Source of the DNA: Flammeovirgaceae bacterium 311
GTDB lineage: Bacteria; Bacteroidota; Bacteroidia; Cytophagales; Cyclobacteriaceae
Length of the DNA: 64,000 nucleotides
Reading direction: 5' to 3'
Assembly: GCA_000597885.1 (NCBI GenBank)
Contig: CP004371.1
Coordinates: 4,989,001-5,053,000, forward strand
The notes under the pieces were generated by a model. That model was not told the origin of the DNA, searched no databases, and was given only the letters and a program-made list of their open reading frames with translations. Below are positions 7,873-16,051 of the stretch, one piece after another. The position numbers and the translations under genes were made by a program. Numbering within the stretch: the stretch's first letter is position 1; every line of letters starts with the position of its first letter.

Positions 7873-10086
7873 ATGAGTACAGGCGTATTAACACAAGAGA
7901 CAACCGCCGGTTATAAGCCACCCAGGCTGGAGCTGGAGCGCTTCTCTTACGACAACGCAATTGTTCGGATGTTCGCCTACGCCACCATGTTATGGGGTGC
8001 AGTGGGGATGCTGGTAGGGCTATTTGTAGCGCTGCAGCTCGTATTTCCGGCATTGAACTTTGGTATTGAATATACCACCTTCGGGCGTATTCGTCCGCTG
8101 CATACCAATGCAGTGATCTTTGCCTTTGTGGGCAATGGTATCTTTACCGGTGTGTACTACTCGCTGCAGCGGCTTTGCAAAGCCCGCATGTACAGCGATA
8201 CCCTTAGCCAGATTAACTTCTGGGGCTGGCAGCTGATTATTGTAGCCGCTGCCATTACCCTGCCCTTAGGCTATACCACCTCTAAAGAATATGCTGAGCT
8301 GGAGTGGCCCATTGATATAGCCATTACCCTGATGTGGGTGGTGTTTGGCTACAATATGTTTGCTACCATTATGCAGCGCCGCACCCGGCACCTGTATGTG
8401 GCCATCTGGTTCTACATAGCAACTTTTGTAACCGTAGCGGTGCTGCACATTGTAAACTCTTTTGAGCTGCCTATTTCGTTCATGAAGAGCTACAGCTGGT
8501 ATGCAGGTGTGCAGGATGCGCTGGTGCAGTGGTGGTATGGCCACAATGCAGTGGCATTCTTCCTCACTACGCCTTACCTGGGCCTGATGTATTACTTTGT
8601 ACCCAAGGCTGCTAACCGTCCGGTTTACTCTTACCGCCTGTCAATCATTCACTTCTGGGCGCTGATCTTTCTTTACATATGGGCTGGTCCGCACCACCTG
8701 CTGTATAACTCCCTTCCAGACTGGGCGCAGTCGCTGGGTGTGGTGTTTTCCATAATGCTCCTGGCTCCAAGCTGGGGTGGTATGCTTAACGGTCTGTTAA
8801 CCCTGCGTGGGGTTTGGGATCGGGTGCGCGAAGATCCGGTGCTGAAATTCTTTGTGGTGGCGCTTACCGCCTATGGTATGGCTACTTTCGAGGGACCTAT
8901 GCTGTCGCTGAAAAACATCAACGCCATTAGCCACTTTACCGACTGGACTATTGCACACGTGCACGTAGGTGGCCTGGGATGGAATGGTATGCTTACTTTT
9001 GGTATGCTTTACTGGCTGTTCCCGCGCATGTGGAATACCAAATTATACTCTGTTAAGCTGGCTAACTGGCACTTTTGGATCGCTACCCTGGGTATTATAT
9101 TTTATGCAGTACCCATGTACTGGGCTGGCTTAACCCAAAGCTTAATGTGGAAAGAGTTTACCCAGGAAGGCTTACTGGCCTATCCAAACTTCCTGGAGAT
9201 TGTAACGCAAATGAAGTCTATGTACGCCCTGCGTGCATTCGGTGGTGCGCTCTTCATCAGTGGTGTGTTCATCATGGCCTATAACCTGATCAAGACTGCC
9301 AAAGCCGGTAGCTTTATTGCCAATGAAGAAGCAGAAGCTGCTCCGCTAAGTGATACCTACGAGAAACACGAAGGTGAGCACTGGCATCGCTGGATTGAGC
9401 GCCGCCCTGTGCAGCTGATGGTGGGTAGCCTTGTGGTGATCCTGATTGGTGGCCTGGTAGAAATGATGCCTACCTTCCTGGTAGAATCTAATGTACCAAC
9501 CATTGCTTCTGTAGCACCTTATACTTCCCTGGAACTGGAAGGCCGCGATATCTACATCAAGGAAGGCTGTAATAACTGCCACAGCCAGATGGTAAGGCCA
9601 TTCCGCTCCGAAACCGAGCGTTATGGCGAGTACGCCAAGGCGGGTGAGTTTGTGTACGACCACCCATTCCTGTGGGGCTCCAAACGTACCGGTCCGGACC
9701 TGTTGCGCGAAGGTGGCAAGTATCCCGACAGCTGGCATTACAACCACATGATCGATCCGGAGAGCATGTCGCCGGGCTCCATCATGCCAGCATACCCCTG
9801 GATGGCCGAGAAGGACCTGGATATTAGCAAAACCGGGACAAAAATCAAAGCTATGCGCACCATGGGGGTACCTTACCCTGAAGGCTACGAAGATAAGGCT
9901 GTTGCCGACCTGAAACTGCAGGCCGAGGAGATCGCTGCCAGGCTGGAGCAAAGCGGTGTGAAAGTAAGCAGCGATAAAGAAATCATTGCCCTGATCGCCT
10001 ACCTGCAACGCCTGGGTACCGATATCAAAGCTGATCCGGACAAAGAGGTAAAATCTTATGAAATCAGACCGCAAACCAGGAAATAA
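7873..10086 (+). CDS. ccoNO: Fused cbb3 cytochrome oxidase subunits I and II (CcoNO)
   Basis: A 737-residue fusion. Residues about 20-470 are CcoN, the polytopic haem-copper subunit, with low-spin and active-site histidines in HTNAVIFAF, WYGHNAVAFF, GPHHLLY and AHVHVGG. A charged linker (about 475-510) leads to a further transmembrane helix and the CcoO monohaem cytochrome c domain with C566xxC569H570 and the axial methionine in GSIMPAYPWM. The complex reduces oxygen to water at high affinity and pumps protons across the inner membrane. The N-O fusion is usual in Bacteroidota. Preceded by ccoS and followed after 2 bp by ccoQ. Confidence 0.96.
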   Translation: MSTGVLTQETTAGYKPPRLELERFSYDNAIVRMFAYATMLWGAVGMLVGLFVALQLVFPALNFGIEYTTFGRIRPLHTNAVIFAFVGNGIFTGVYYSLQRLCKARMYSDTLSQINFWGWQLIIVAAAITLPLGYTTSKEYAELEWPIDIAITLMWVVFGYNMFATIMQRRTRHLYVAIWFYIATFVTVAVLHIVNSFELPISFMKSYSWYAGVQDALVQWWYGHNAVAFFLTTPYLGLMYYFVPKAANRPVYSYRLSIIHFWALIFLYIWAGPHHLLYNSLPDWAQSLGVVFSIMLLAPSWGGMLNGLLTLRGVWDRVREDPVLKFFVVALTAYGMATFEGPMLSLKNINAISHFTDWTIAHVHVGGLGWNGMLTFGMLYWLFPRMWNTKLYSVKLANWHFWIATLGIIFYAVPMYWAGLTQSLMWKEFTQEGLLAYPNFLEIVTQMKSMYALRAFGGALFISGVFIMAYNLIKTAKAGSFIANEEAEAAPLSDTYEKHEGEHWHRWIERRPVQLMVGSLVVILIGGLVEMMPTFLVESNVPTIASVAPYTSLELEGRDIYIKEGCNNCHSQMVRPFRSETERYGEYAKAGEFVYDHPFLWGSKRTGPDLLREGGKYPDSWHYNHMIDPESMSPGSIMPAYPWMAEKDLDISKTGTKIKAMRTMGVPYPEGYEDKAVADLKLQAEEIAARLEQSGVKVSSDKEIIALIAYLQRLGTDIKADPDKEVKSYEIRPQTRK

Positions 10087-10088
10087 GC

Positions 10089-10289
10089 ATGCTTAAGTTT
10101 ATAAAACATCATATGGAGACGATAATCGGGATAGAGCTCTATCCCATTATCTCCCTCCTGATCTTCTTCATCTTCTTCACCCTGTTGCTGATCATCGTGA
10201 TAAAAACCGGGAAGGAGCGCATCAGTGAATTATCGGCCATGCCACTTGATGAGGAAGAGTTAATTACAGGCTCACAACAAAAAAGCTAG
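10089..10289 (+). CDS. ccoQ: CcoQ/FixQ-like small subunit
   Basis: A 66-residue single-span protein (hydrophobic about residues 19-38) with an acidic tail. Position between ccoNO and ccoP, with 2-bp and 3-bp gaps, and the size identify it as the CcoQ-type subunit that stabilises the cbb3 complex. Sequence conservation in this family is low, so identification rests mainly on context. Confidence 0.82.
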   Translation: MLKFIKHHMETIIGIELYPIISLLIFFIFFTLLLIIVIKTGKERISELSAMPLDEEELITGSQQKS

Positions 10290-10292
10290 ATC

Positions 10293-11183
10293 ATGAAGAA
10301 GCAAACCCTTACATATAAAGGTATCATGGCTGCCCTTGCTCTAAGCACCATTCCAGGGCTGGTAACGGCCCAGCAGGCTTCAGGTGCTTCGGGTACAGCG
10401 GCAGGCGGTATTAGCCAGGTAGATCTGTTATTAGGAATTGCCGTAGTACTGGCCGGACTTATCTTCCTCTGTACCCTGGTGCTTCTGTACGCCGTGGTGG
10501 TGATGAAAAAGGTAATGCTGAAGCCCGAAGAAGCCGGAGCAACAGTAGCTGTTGCAGAAACTGCACAGCAACCTCAGAAGCTCAGCATCTGGTCTAAGCT
10601 CAACGATGCCGTTCCGGTAGAGCGTGAGGAAGAAGTAATGACCGACCACGAATATGATGGTATCCGCGAACTGGACAATAACCTGCCACCCTGGTGGAAG
10701 GCCATGTTCTATGCCACCATCGTATTTTCAGTAGTATACCTGGCGGCTTATCACGTAATGGACTGGGCACCCCTGCAGGATGAAGAATACGAGCAGGAAG
10801 TACTGGCGGCAAAACTGGAGGTGGAGGCTTACCTGGCAGAAAAAGGCGGCGCCATTGACGAAACCAATGTGGAGCTGCTTACCGATGAGGCTGCGCTTGC
10901 AGAAGGCGCAAAAGTATATGGTTCTTACTGCGGTGCCTGCCATGGTGCAGAGCTGCAGGGTGGCGTAGGTCCAAACCTGGCCGATACCTACTGGATACAT
11001 GGCGGTGATGTAAAAGATGTGTTCAAGACCATTAAGAAGGGTGTACCGCAAAAAGGCATGATCAGCTGGGAAGCGCAGTTAAGCCCTGAGCAGATCCAGC
11101 AGGTAACCAGCTTCATCATCAGCAAAGAAGGCAGCAATCCCGAAAATGCCAAAGAGCCGCAGGGAGAAGAGTTTAAGAGATAG
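10293..11183 (+). CDS. ccoP: cbb3 oxidase subunit III, monohaem CcoP
   Basis: A 296-residue membrane-anchored cytochrome c that delivers electrons to CcoO/CcoN. A signal-like N-terminus (about 1-26) and a hydrophobic segment (about 43-70) precede the FixP_N-type region ELDNNLPPWWKAMFYATI with a second helix (about 127-150). Only one haem-binding motif, C213xxC216H217, is present, with a candidate Met ligand in KGMISW. Classical proteobacterial CcoP has two c haems; a single-haem CcoP is known from Bacteroidota. The additional N-terminal helix is also unlike proteobacterial CcoP. Confidence 0.93.
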   Translation: MKKQTLTYKGIMAALALSTIPGLVTAQQASGASGTAAGGISQVDLLLGIAVVLAGLIFLCTLVLLYAVVVMKKVMLKPEEAGATVAVAETAQQPQKLSIWSKLNDAVPVEREEEVMTDHEYDGIRELDNNLPPWWKAMFYATIVFSVVYLAAYHVMDWAPLQDEEYEQEVLAAKLEVEAYLAEKGGAIDETNVELLTDEAALAEGAKVYGSYCGACHGAELQGGVGPNLADTYWIHGGDVKDVFKTIKKGVPQKGMISWEAQLSPEQIQQVTSFIISKEGSNPENAKEPQGEEFKR

Positions 11184-11198
11184 TTTTAGGGAAACGAT

Positions 11199-11213
11199 CC
11201 GCCGCAGAGGCGG
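11199..11213 (+). other. Intercistronic hairpin between ccoP and ccoG
   Basis: Perfect 5-bp stem CCGCC/GGCGG with a 5-nt loop, without a T run. It may stabilise the upstream oxidase mRNA or slow transcription rather than terminate it. Confidence 0.45.
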
Positions 11214-11236
11214 TCTAATCCATTACAACTAACAAA

Positions 11237-12670
11237 ATGAGCGTAGTCTATAAAGGTAAACCGTTTGATCCTCAGAGTTACCGGGACAGTATCTCTACTG
11301 TAGACCGGGAAGGGAAGCGGGTGTGGGTTTACCCTAAAAAGCCAAAGGGAAAATTTACCAATTATCGTACCTGGGTTAGCTGGGTGCTGCTTGCAATTCT
11401 GTTCTCGGGTCCTTTTATCCGGATAGGCGGGCAGCCCCTGCTCATGCTCAATGTGCTGGAACGTAAGTTTGTCCTCTTTGGGCAGGTGTTCTGGCCACAG
11501 GATTTTTACCTGTTCGTGCTGGCTTCTATCATCGGGCTAATCTTTATTGTACTCTTTACAGTGGTGTACGGTAGGGTATTCTGTGGATGGATCTGCCCCC
11601 AGACCATTTTCATGGAAATGGTTTTCCGCAAGATTGAGTACTGGATAGAAGGCGATAATACGGCACAGAAAAAACTCGATAAGCAGGCATGGAACAGGGA
11701 AAAGGTCTTGAAAAAAGGCAGCAAGCATGCTATCTTCTTTGCCATCTCTTTCCTGATTGCCAATACTTTCCTGGCTTACATCATTGGTAGTGAAGAATTG
11801 CTGGATATTGTAACAGATCCGCCTGCTGAGCATACAGCAGGATTGATCTCTATCCTGTTATTCACAGGGGTGTTCTATTGGGTATTTGCCAGCTTCAGGG
11901 AGCAGGTTTGTACCACAGTTTGTCCCTATGGCCGCCTGCAGGGCGTACTGCTTGACCGCGAATCTGTGGTAATCAGCTACGACTACACCCGTGGCGAGGA
12001 GAGGGGCAAATTCCGGAAAGGAGAAGACCGTAAGGCTGCTGATAAAGGAGACTGCGTGGATTGTAAACTCTGCGTGAGTGTTTGTCCCACCGGTATCGAT
12101 ATCCGCAATGGCACTCAGCTGGAGTGTATTAACTGTACCGCCTGCATCGATGCCTGCGACAGCATCATGGAAAATGTTGGTTTGCCCACTGGTCTTATTC
12201 GCTATGAATCTGAAGCAAACCTGGTAGCCGGCCGTACCGGCATGCACTGGACCAAAAGAAGCATTGCTTATACAGTGTTACTGGGAGTACTGATGGTGAT
12301 GTTTGTAGGCCTGCTGTTTTTGCGTGGACAGGTAGAAACAAGCCTGCTGCGTACACCTGGCATGTTGTATCAGGAGCAGGAGGGAGGCTACATCAGTAAT
12401 TTATACAACTATAAAATTATCAATAAAACCCAGGAAGCAGTGCCCCTTACCTTACAGCTTTTGGATGAAACAGGTAAAATAAGGCTGATCGGCAATCAAT
12501 CAGAGATCCAGGTGCCGGAAGGAGGAGTTGCAGAAGGTGCGCTTTTCATCCTGATACCAAAGGAGTCTATTGCTAAAGCATCTCAAAAGATAAAGATAGG
12601 CGTATTTAAGGGCGAGGAACAGCTGGAGACCCTGAAGACAAAGTTTATGGGCCCGGTGTATAGTGAATAA
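11237..12670 (+). CDS. ccoG: cbb3 oxidase accessory ferredoxin-like protein CcoG
   Basis: A 477-residue polytopic iron-sulfur protein (FixG/RdxA family). Seen: transmembrane segments near residues 48-65, 90-115, 158-178, 195-215 and 337-357; the CGWICPQT motif (about 115-122); a two-cluster ferredoxin module with CVDCKLCVSVCP and CINCTACIDAC (about 274-310); and a C-terminal immunoglobulin-like periplasmic domain (about 380-477). Reported CcoG proteins act as cupric reductases supplying Cu(I) for the oxidase. It lies 53 bp after ccoP and is followed by a strong terminator, so it closes the ccoS-led operon. Confidence 0.94.
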   Translation: MSVVYKGKPFDPQSYRDSISTVDREGKRVWVYPKKPKGKFTNYRTWVSWVLLAILFSGPFIRIGGQPLLMLNVLERKFVLFGQVFWPQDFYLFVLASIIGLIFIVLFTVVYGRVFCGWICPQTIFMEMVFRKIEYWIEGDNTAQKKLDKQAWNREKVLKKGSKHAIFFAISFLIANTFLAYIIGSEELLDIVTDPPAEHTAGLISILLFTGVFYWVFASFREQVCTTVCPYGRLQGVLLDRESVVISYDYTRGEERGKFRKGEDRKAADKGDCVDCKLCVSVCPTGIDIRNGTQLECINCTACIDACDSIMENVGLPTGLIRYESEANLVAGRTGMHWTKRSIAYTVLLGVLMVMFVGLLFLRGQVETSLLRTPGMLYQEQEGGYISNLYNYKIINKTQEAVPLTLQLLDETGKIRLIGNQSEIQVPEGGVAEGALFILIPKESIAKASQKIKIGVFKGEEQLETLKTKFMGPVYSE

Positions 12671-12731
12671 GGGGACCTGCCTGTATGGCTTGTTGAAAAG
12701 TATCCATTAATTTTATCTTCATACCTGTTAA

Positions 12732-12760
12732 AAGGCCGGTCTCCAAGACCGGCTTTTTTT
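12732..12760 (+). terminator. Intrinsic terminator after ccoG
   Basis: Stem GCCGGTCT/AGACCGGC (12735-12742 and 12746-12753) with a 3-nt loop, then seven Ts. It separates the ccoS-ccoG operon from ccoH, which has its own promoter immediately downstream. Confidence 0.92.
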
Positions 12761-12764
12761 GTGG

Positions 12765-12834
12765 AAAACTGATATATATCAGTTTTTGCGGTGATTCGGC
12801 TCATACCCTATGCTCCCAATCCTGGCGAAATTTG
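12765..12834 (+). promoter_or_regulatory. Double TGA-N6-TCA operator and -7 box of the ccoH operon
   Basis: The same 20-bp palindrome as upstream of ccoS (12766-12785, centre 12775.5; here extended by one A/T pair) is followed by TGATTCGGCTCA (12792-12803, centre 12797.5). Site spacing is again 22 bp. The -7 box GAAATTTG (12827-12834) again ends 36.5 bp after the centre of the second site, and no -33 box is seen. Sequence between the modules' fixed elements has diverged, so the shared parts look selected. Confidence 0.75.
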
Positions 12835-12900
12835 TAAAGTGAGTAAGGCATACCATTATGTTCACAGATGCTTTCTGCTCATACTAAACAAATTAGGTGC

Positions 12901-13341
12901 ATGACTAAATTTAACTGGGGCCACGGAATCATCGTTTTCTTCTGCTGCTTTATAAGCTTTATGGGCTACCTGGCCTACAGAAGCAGCAAGGAAAACATAG
13001 ACCTTGTAACCGAAGACTACTATAAGCAGGAGCTGGGCTACGGCTCACAGATGGACAAGATGCGCAATGCTCAGGCTCTGGCCAAGCCTGTACAGGTAAT
13101 GGTAGAGGGGCGCGCTGTTGCGGTTGCCTTTCCAGCCCTGGAAGGAGTTGTGAGCGGAGAAATTCAGATGTTCCGCCCTTCTGACGCCCAGTTTGACCGA
13201 ACAGTTGCCATTACACCCGATGCCAGTGGCAAACAGCAGCTGGATGTAACAGACCTGCCAGCCGGTTTATACCGCCTGAAGATTGACTGGAAAGCCGGCG
13301 ATAAATCTTTTTATACAGAAGAAGCCATCAACTTACAGTAA
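12901..13341 (+). CDS. ccoH: cbb3 oxidase accessory protein CcoH/FixH
   Basis: About 146 residues from ATG 12901. A membrane helix (about residues 7-26) follows the family opening MTKFNWGHG; the motif DLVTEDYYKQELGY (about 36-49) is the FixH signature; the rest is a periplasmic beta domain. I reject the upstream ATG at 12868 because it would add 11 residues before the conserved start. CcoH stabilises early oxidase assembly intermediates. The next gene begins 2 bp after its stop. Confidence 0.9.
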   Translation: MTKFNWGHGIIVFFCCFISFMGYLAYRSSKENIDLVTEDYYKQELGYGSQMDKMRNAQALAKPVQVMVEGRAVAVAFPALEGVVSGEIQMFRPSDAQFDRTVAITPDASGKQQLDVTDLPAGLYRLKIDWKAGDKSFYTEEAINLQ

Positions 13342-13343
13342 AG

Positions 13344-14045
13344 ATGCAGTATTGGTCAGCAGTATTGATCGGTTTTCTGGGAAGCATGCACTGCGTAGCC
13401 ATGTGCGGACCTTTGGCCCTGGCAGTACCTGCGGGTAAGACAACTGCCACCTGGCTGCAGGGCCGTTTGCTGTACCAGGCCGGGCGCATCCTTACCTATG
13501 CTGCACTTGGTGCAGTGATTGGTGCGCTGGGGAAAAGCTTTGTACTGGCAGGCTGGCAGCAGGGTTTGTCAATTGCCGGTGGCCTGCTTTTACTGCTCTT
13601 TGCCCTTTCTCCCAGCCGTGTGGAGCGCTATGTGGGCAGTGCGGGCTTCTTCGGGAACCCACTGCACAGACTCAAGCAAAGTATGGCTGCGGTCTTAAGG
13701 CGTCGCTATAAATTATCAGGCTTTCTGCTTGGGCTGCTGAATGGTTTACTGCCCTGTGGGCTGGTTTACCTGGGGCTGGCAGGCGCGCTGGTAACAGGCT
13801 CTGCTTTAACAGGTGCGGCTTATATGGCTGCCTTTGGTGCGGGCACTTTGCCTGCCATGCTGGCAGTAGTACTGGCGGGTAAATGGCTTAAGGGTGGCTG
13901 GCAGCTGCAACTGAAGCGTTTAGCACCGGCAGCCGCTTTTGTAATGGGGCTGGCGCTGGTTGCCAGGGGACTTGAATTAGGCATCCCTTACCTAAGTCCG
14001 GTGCTGGCCTGGGTAGAAAAAGGAATTCCGATTTGCGGACAGTAA
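13344..14045 (+). CDS. SafE/DsbD-like membrane protein of the cco cluster
   Basis: A 233-residue integral membrane protein with about six hydrophobic segments. MHCVAMCGP (about residues 16-24) and LLPCGLVY (about 132-139) are the two conserved cysteine motifs of the DsbD_2/TauE-SafE-like family found beside cbb3 genes. Because it directly follows ccoH and copper must reach CcoN, a role in copper handling or thiol transfer at the membrane is likely, but the substrate is inferred only. Not a true sulfite exporter on this evidence. Confidence 0.85.
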   Translation: MQYWSAVLIGFLGSMHCVAMCGPLALAVPAGKTTATWLQGRLLYQAGRILTYAALGAVIGALGKSFVLAGWQQGLSIAGGLLLLLFALSPSRVERYVGSAGFFGNPLHRLKQSMAAVLRRRYKLSGFLLGLLNGLLPCGLVYLGLAGALVTGSALTGAAYMAAFGAGTLPAMLAVVLAGKWLKGGWQLQLKRLAPAAAFVMGLALVARGLELGIPYLSPVLAWVEKGIPICGQ

Positions 14046-14158
14046 TGATACCAACAGAGAGAATGACTGCAACGACTAACTGTAACAGGTAATAGAACAG
14101 GATCAGGCATTATTATTTACAGCTCTTATTCTCCCGCTCTTCAACTACCACATAGGCT

Positions 14159-14172
14159 TTGAATAAGATCAA
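14159..14172 (+). promoter_or_regulatory. Candidate FNR-like site upstream of hemN
   Basis: TTGA-ATAAGA-TCAA fits TTGA-N6-TCAA, the FNR/FixK consensus form. It lies 32 bp before the hemN start. Unlike the cco sites it has no -7 box at the standard distance, so a role as activator site is uncertain; it could be a repressor site or chance. The 12-mer AAAACTACTACT is repeated at 14171-14182 and 14189-14200 next to it. Confidence 0.35.
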
Positions 14173-14204
14173 AACTACTACTCCAACAAAAACTACTACT
14201 AACC

Positions 14205-15563
14205 ATGAATATCCAGCTTATCAGAAAATATAACGTTCCGGGGCCAAGGTACACCAGCTATCCAACAGTGCCTTACTGGAGCGAAGTGCCTCCTACCGAA
14301 GAGGAATGGAAGCAGCAGGTGAAAGGGGCATTCGATGATAGTCGCGAACAAGGTATTAGCCTTTACTTACACCTTCCTTTTTGCGAGAAGCTTTGTACCT
14401 ACTGTGGCTGTAACAAGCGCATTACCATAAATCATAAAGTTGAAGATCCTTATATCAGTGCACTTCTAAAGGAATGGCAGCTTTACCTCAAACTGTTTGG
14501 CGAGAAGCCGCTGATCCGGGAGCTGCACCTGGGCGGAGGTACTCCTACTTTCTTCAGTCCTCATAACCTGAAGCGTCTGATTGATGGTATTACCGAAGGA
14601 GCTGAAGTAGCCGAAGGCGCAGAATTTAGCTTTGAGGGGCACCCCAACAATACCACGGAAGAACACCTGCAAACCCTCTACGAGCTGGGCTTTCGCCGGG
14701 TGAGCTTTGGCATCCAGGATTTTGACCCGCAGGTACAGGCCATCATTAACCGTATACAGCCTTACGAAAATGTGCTGCGGGTAACCGAGCAGGCACGCCG
14801 TATAGGTTACACCTCTATTAACTATGACCTGATTTATGGGCTGCCCCTGCAAACAGCAGAAAGTGTGCACAAAACCATTAGCATGGTGAACAGCCTGAGG
14901 CCCGACAGAATAGCCTTTTACAGCTATGCCCATGTACCCTGGACCAGTCCCGGCCAGCGCCGCTACACCGAAGCCGATTTACCCTCTGATGAAGTAAAGC
15001 GCGGGCTTTACGAAATGGGCAAGGATCTGTTTGAGCAGCAGGGGTACCTGGAGATTGGTATGGACCATTTTGCCCTGCCATCAGACTCACTTAGCCAGGC
15101 GGCAGGAAATGGTACGCTGCACCGCAATTTTATGGGCTACAGTACAAACCAGACCAGGCTAATGGTAGGGCTGGGATGTTCCTCCATCAGCGATACCTGG
15201 ACTTCCTTTGGCCAGAACCTGAAAAAGGTTGAAGATTACCAGGATGCTGTAAACAAGGGACGCTTTCCAATTTTCAAGGGGCATATTCTGAACCGCGAAG
15301 ACCTGGTAGTACGCCAGCATATTTTAAATATCATGTGTCGTTTCCAAACCACCTGGACTGGGAACGATCAGAAGACTTTTGCCCTGGTAGAAGCCAGAGA
15401 ACGTCTGAAAGAGCTTGCTGCCGATGGCCTGATCAGGGTAGAAGGCGATTCTGTACAGGTGCATGAACACGCCAAGCCCTTTGTCCGCAACATCTGCATG
15501 GCCCTGGATGCCCGCCTGTGGCGCAACAAACCCACTACACAAATCTTCAGCAAGACCATTTAA
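14205..15563 (+). CDS. hemN: Oxygen-independent coproporphyrinogen III dehydrogenase HemN
   Basis: Radical-SAM enzyme (452 residues) that makes protoporphyrinogen IX without oxygen. The cluster motif is C60xxxC64xxC67 within LPFCEKLCTYCGCNK; GGGTPTFF (about 111-118) is the SAM-binding glycine motif; the N-terminal PRYTSYPT is typical of true HemN rather than HemW. Placing hemN behind the cbb3 operons fits haem supply at low oxygen. It ends 19 bp before the small DUF6787 gene. Confidence 0.95.
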   Translation: MNIQLIRKYNVPGPRYTSYPTVPYWSEVPPTEEEWKQQVKGAFDDSREQGISLYLHLPFCEKLCTYCGCNKRITINHKVEDPYISALLKEWQLYLKLFGEKPLIRELHLGGGTPTFFSPHNLKRLIDGITEGAEVAEGAEFSFEGHPNNTTEEHLQTLYELGFRRVSFGIQDFDPQVQAIINRIQPYENVLRVTEQARRIGYTSINYDLIYGLPLQTAESVHKTISMVNSLRPDRIAFYSYAHVPWTSPGQRRYTEADLPSDEVKRGLYEMGKDLFEQQGYLEIGMDHFALPSDSLSQAAGNGTLHRNFMGYSTNQTRLMVGLGCSSISDTWTSFGQNLKKVEDYQDAVNKGRFPIFKGHILNREDLVVRQHILNIMCRFQTTWTGNDQKTFALVEARERLKELAADGLIRVEGDSVQVHEHAKPFVRNICMALDARLWRNKPTTQIFSKTI

Positions 15564-15582
15564 AATACCCAATACTATAGAT

Positions 15583-15879
15583 ATGAACAGACTTAAAAAT
15601 AAATGGGGATTAACCAGTAGCTGGCAGGTACTGCTTATCCTGCTTACGTTTTCACTGGCAGGCTCTTCTGTGGTGGTGTTAAAGCAATGGTACTTCGGGG
15701 CCTTAGGCTTTAATGAACAAACCGCTTTCTGGCTGAAAGCCTTTGCCTACTTAATATTTGTTTTCCCTGCTTATCAGGTGCTGATTTTAGCCTATGGTAC
15801 GCTGCTGGGGCAGTTCCGCTTTTTCTGGGAAAAGGAAAAACGCCTGGTACAGGTAATTGCAAGGCCTTTCAGGGCTTAA
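15583..15879 (+). CDS. DUF6787-like small membrane protein
   Basis: A 98-residue protein from ATG 15583 with two or three hydrophobic segments (about residues 15-34, 47-75). The opening RLKNKWG and the tail GQFRFFWEKEKR match small Bacteroidota membrane proteins that I recall as DUF6787. A longer frame from 15463 overlaps the end of hemN and adds 40 unlikely residues, so I reject it. Co-transcription with hemN is probable (19-bp gap, terminator after this gene). Function unknown. Confidence 0.75.
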   Translation: MNRLKNKWGLTSSWQVLLILLTFSLAGSSVVVLKQWYFGALGFNEQTAFWLKAFAYLIFVFPAYQVLILAYGTLLGQFRFFWEKEKRLVQVIARPFRA

Positions 15880-15888
15880 AGAGCATAA

Positions 15889-15922
15889 ACAAAGAGCGGG
15901 TATATAAACACTCGCTCTTTGT
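15889..15922 (+). terminator. Hairpin after the hemN operon
   Basis: Perfect 10-bp stem ACAAAGAGCG/CGCTCTTTGT (15889-15898 and 15913-15922) around a 14-nt loop; T-rich sequence but no clean T run follows. Likely ends the hemN transcript, perhaps with the next hairpin. Confidence 0.6.
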
Positions 15923-15975
15923 ATTTAATCGTATACCCTCTTTTCCAAACCACTCCCTCAATAAACCATCAAGAA

Positions 15976-16004
15976 GCCGCCAGCACTAAAGCAGCGGCAT
16001 TTTT
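15976..16004 (+). terminator. Second terminator-like hairpin between convergent genes
   Basis: GCCGC/GCGGC stem (15976-15980 and 15994-15998) followed by ATTTTT. A further hairpin, CCTACTCC/GGAGTAGG (16007-16014 and 16020-16027), follows without a T run and lies near the stop of the convergent dehydrogenase gene. Confidence 0.5.
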
Positions 16005-16051
16005 CTCCTACTCCTCAAAGGAGTAGGGCAGGGGATGCTGTGTCAGTGTGT

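Noticed and set aside
13344-14045. Naming this gene a sulfite exporter
   Set aside because: The two cysteine motifs and the cbb3 context point to the DsbD_2-like group of oxidase assembly factors, not to sulfite export.
15463-15582. N-terminal extension of the DUF6787 protein
   Set aside because: It overlaps hemN in another frame and is Pro/Ala/Ser-rich; the ATG at 15583 fits the family.
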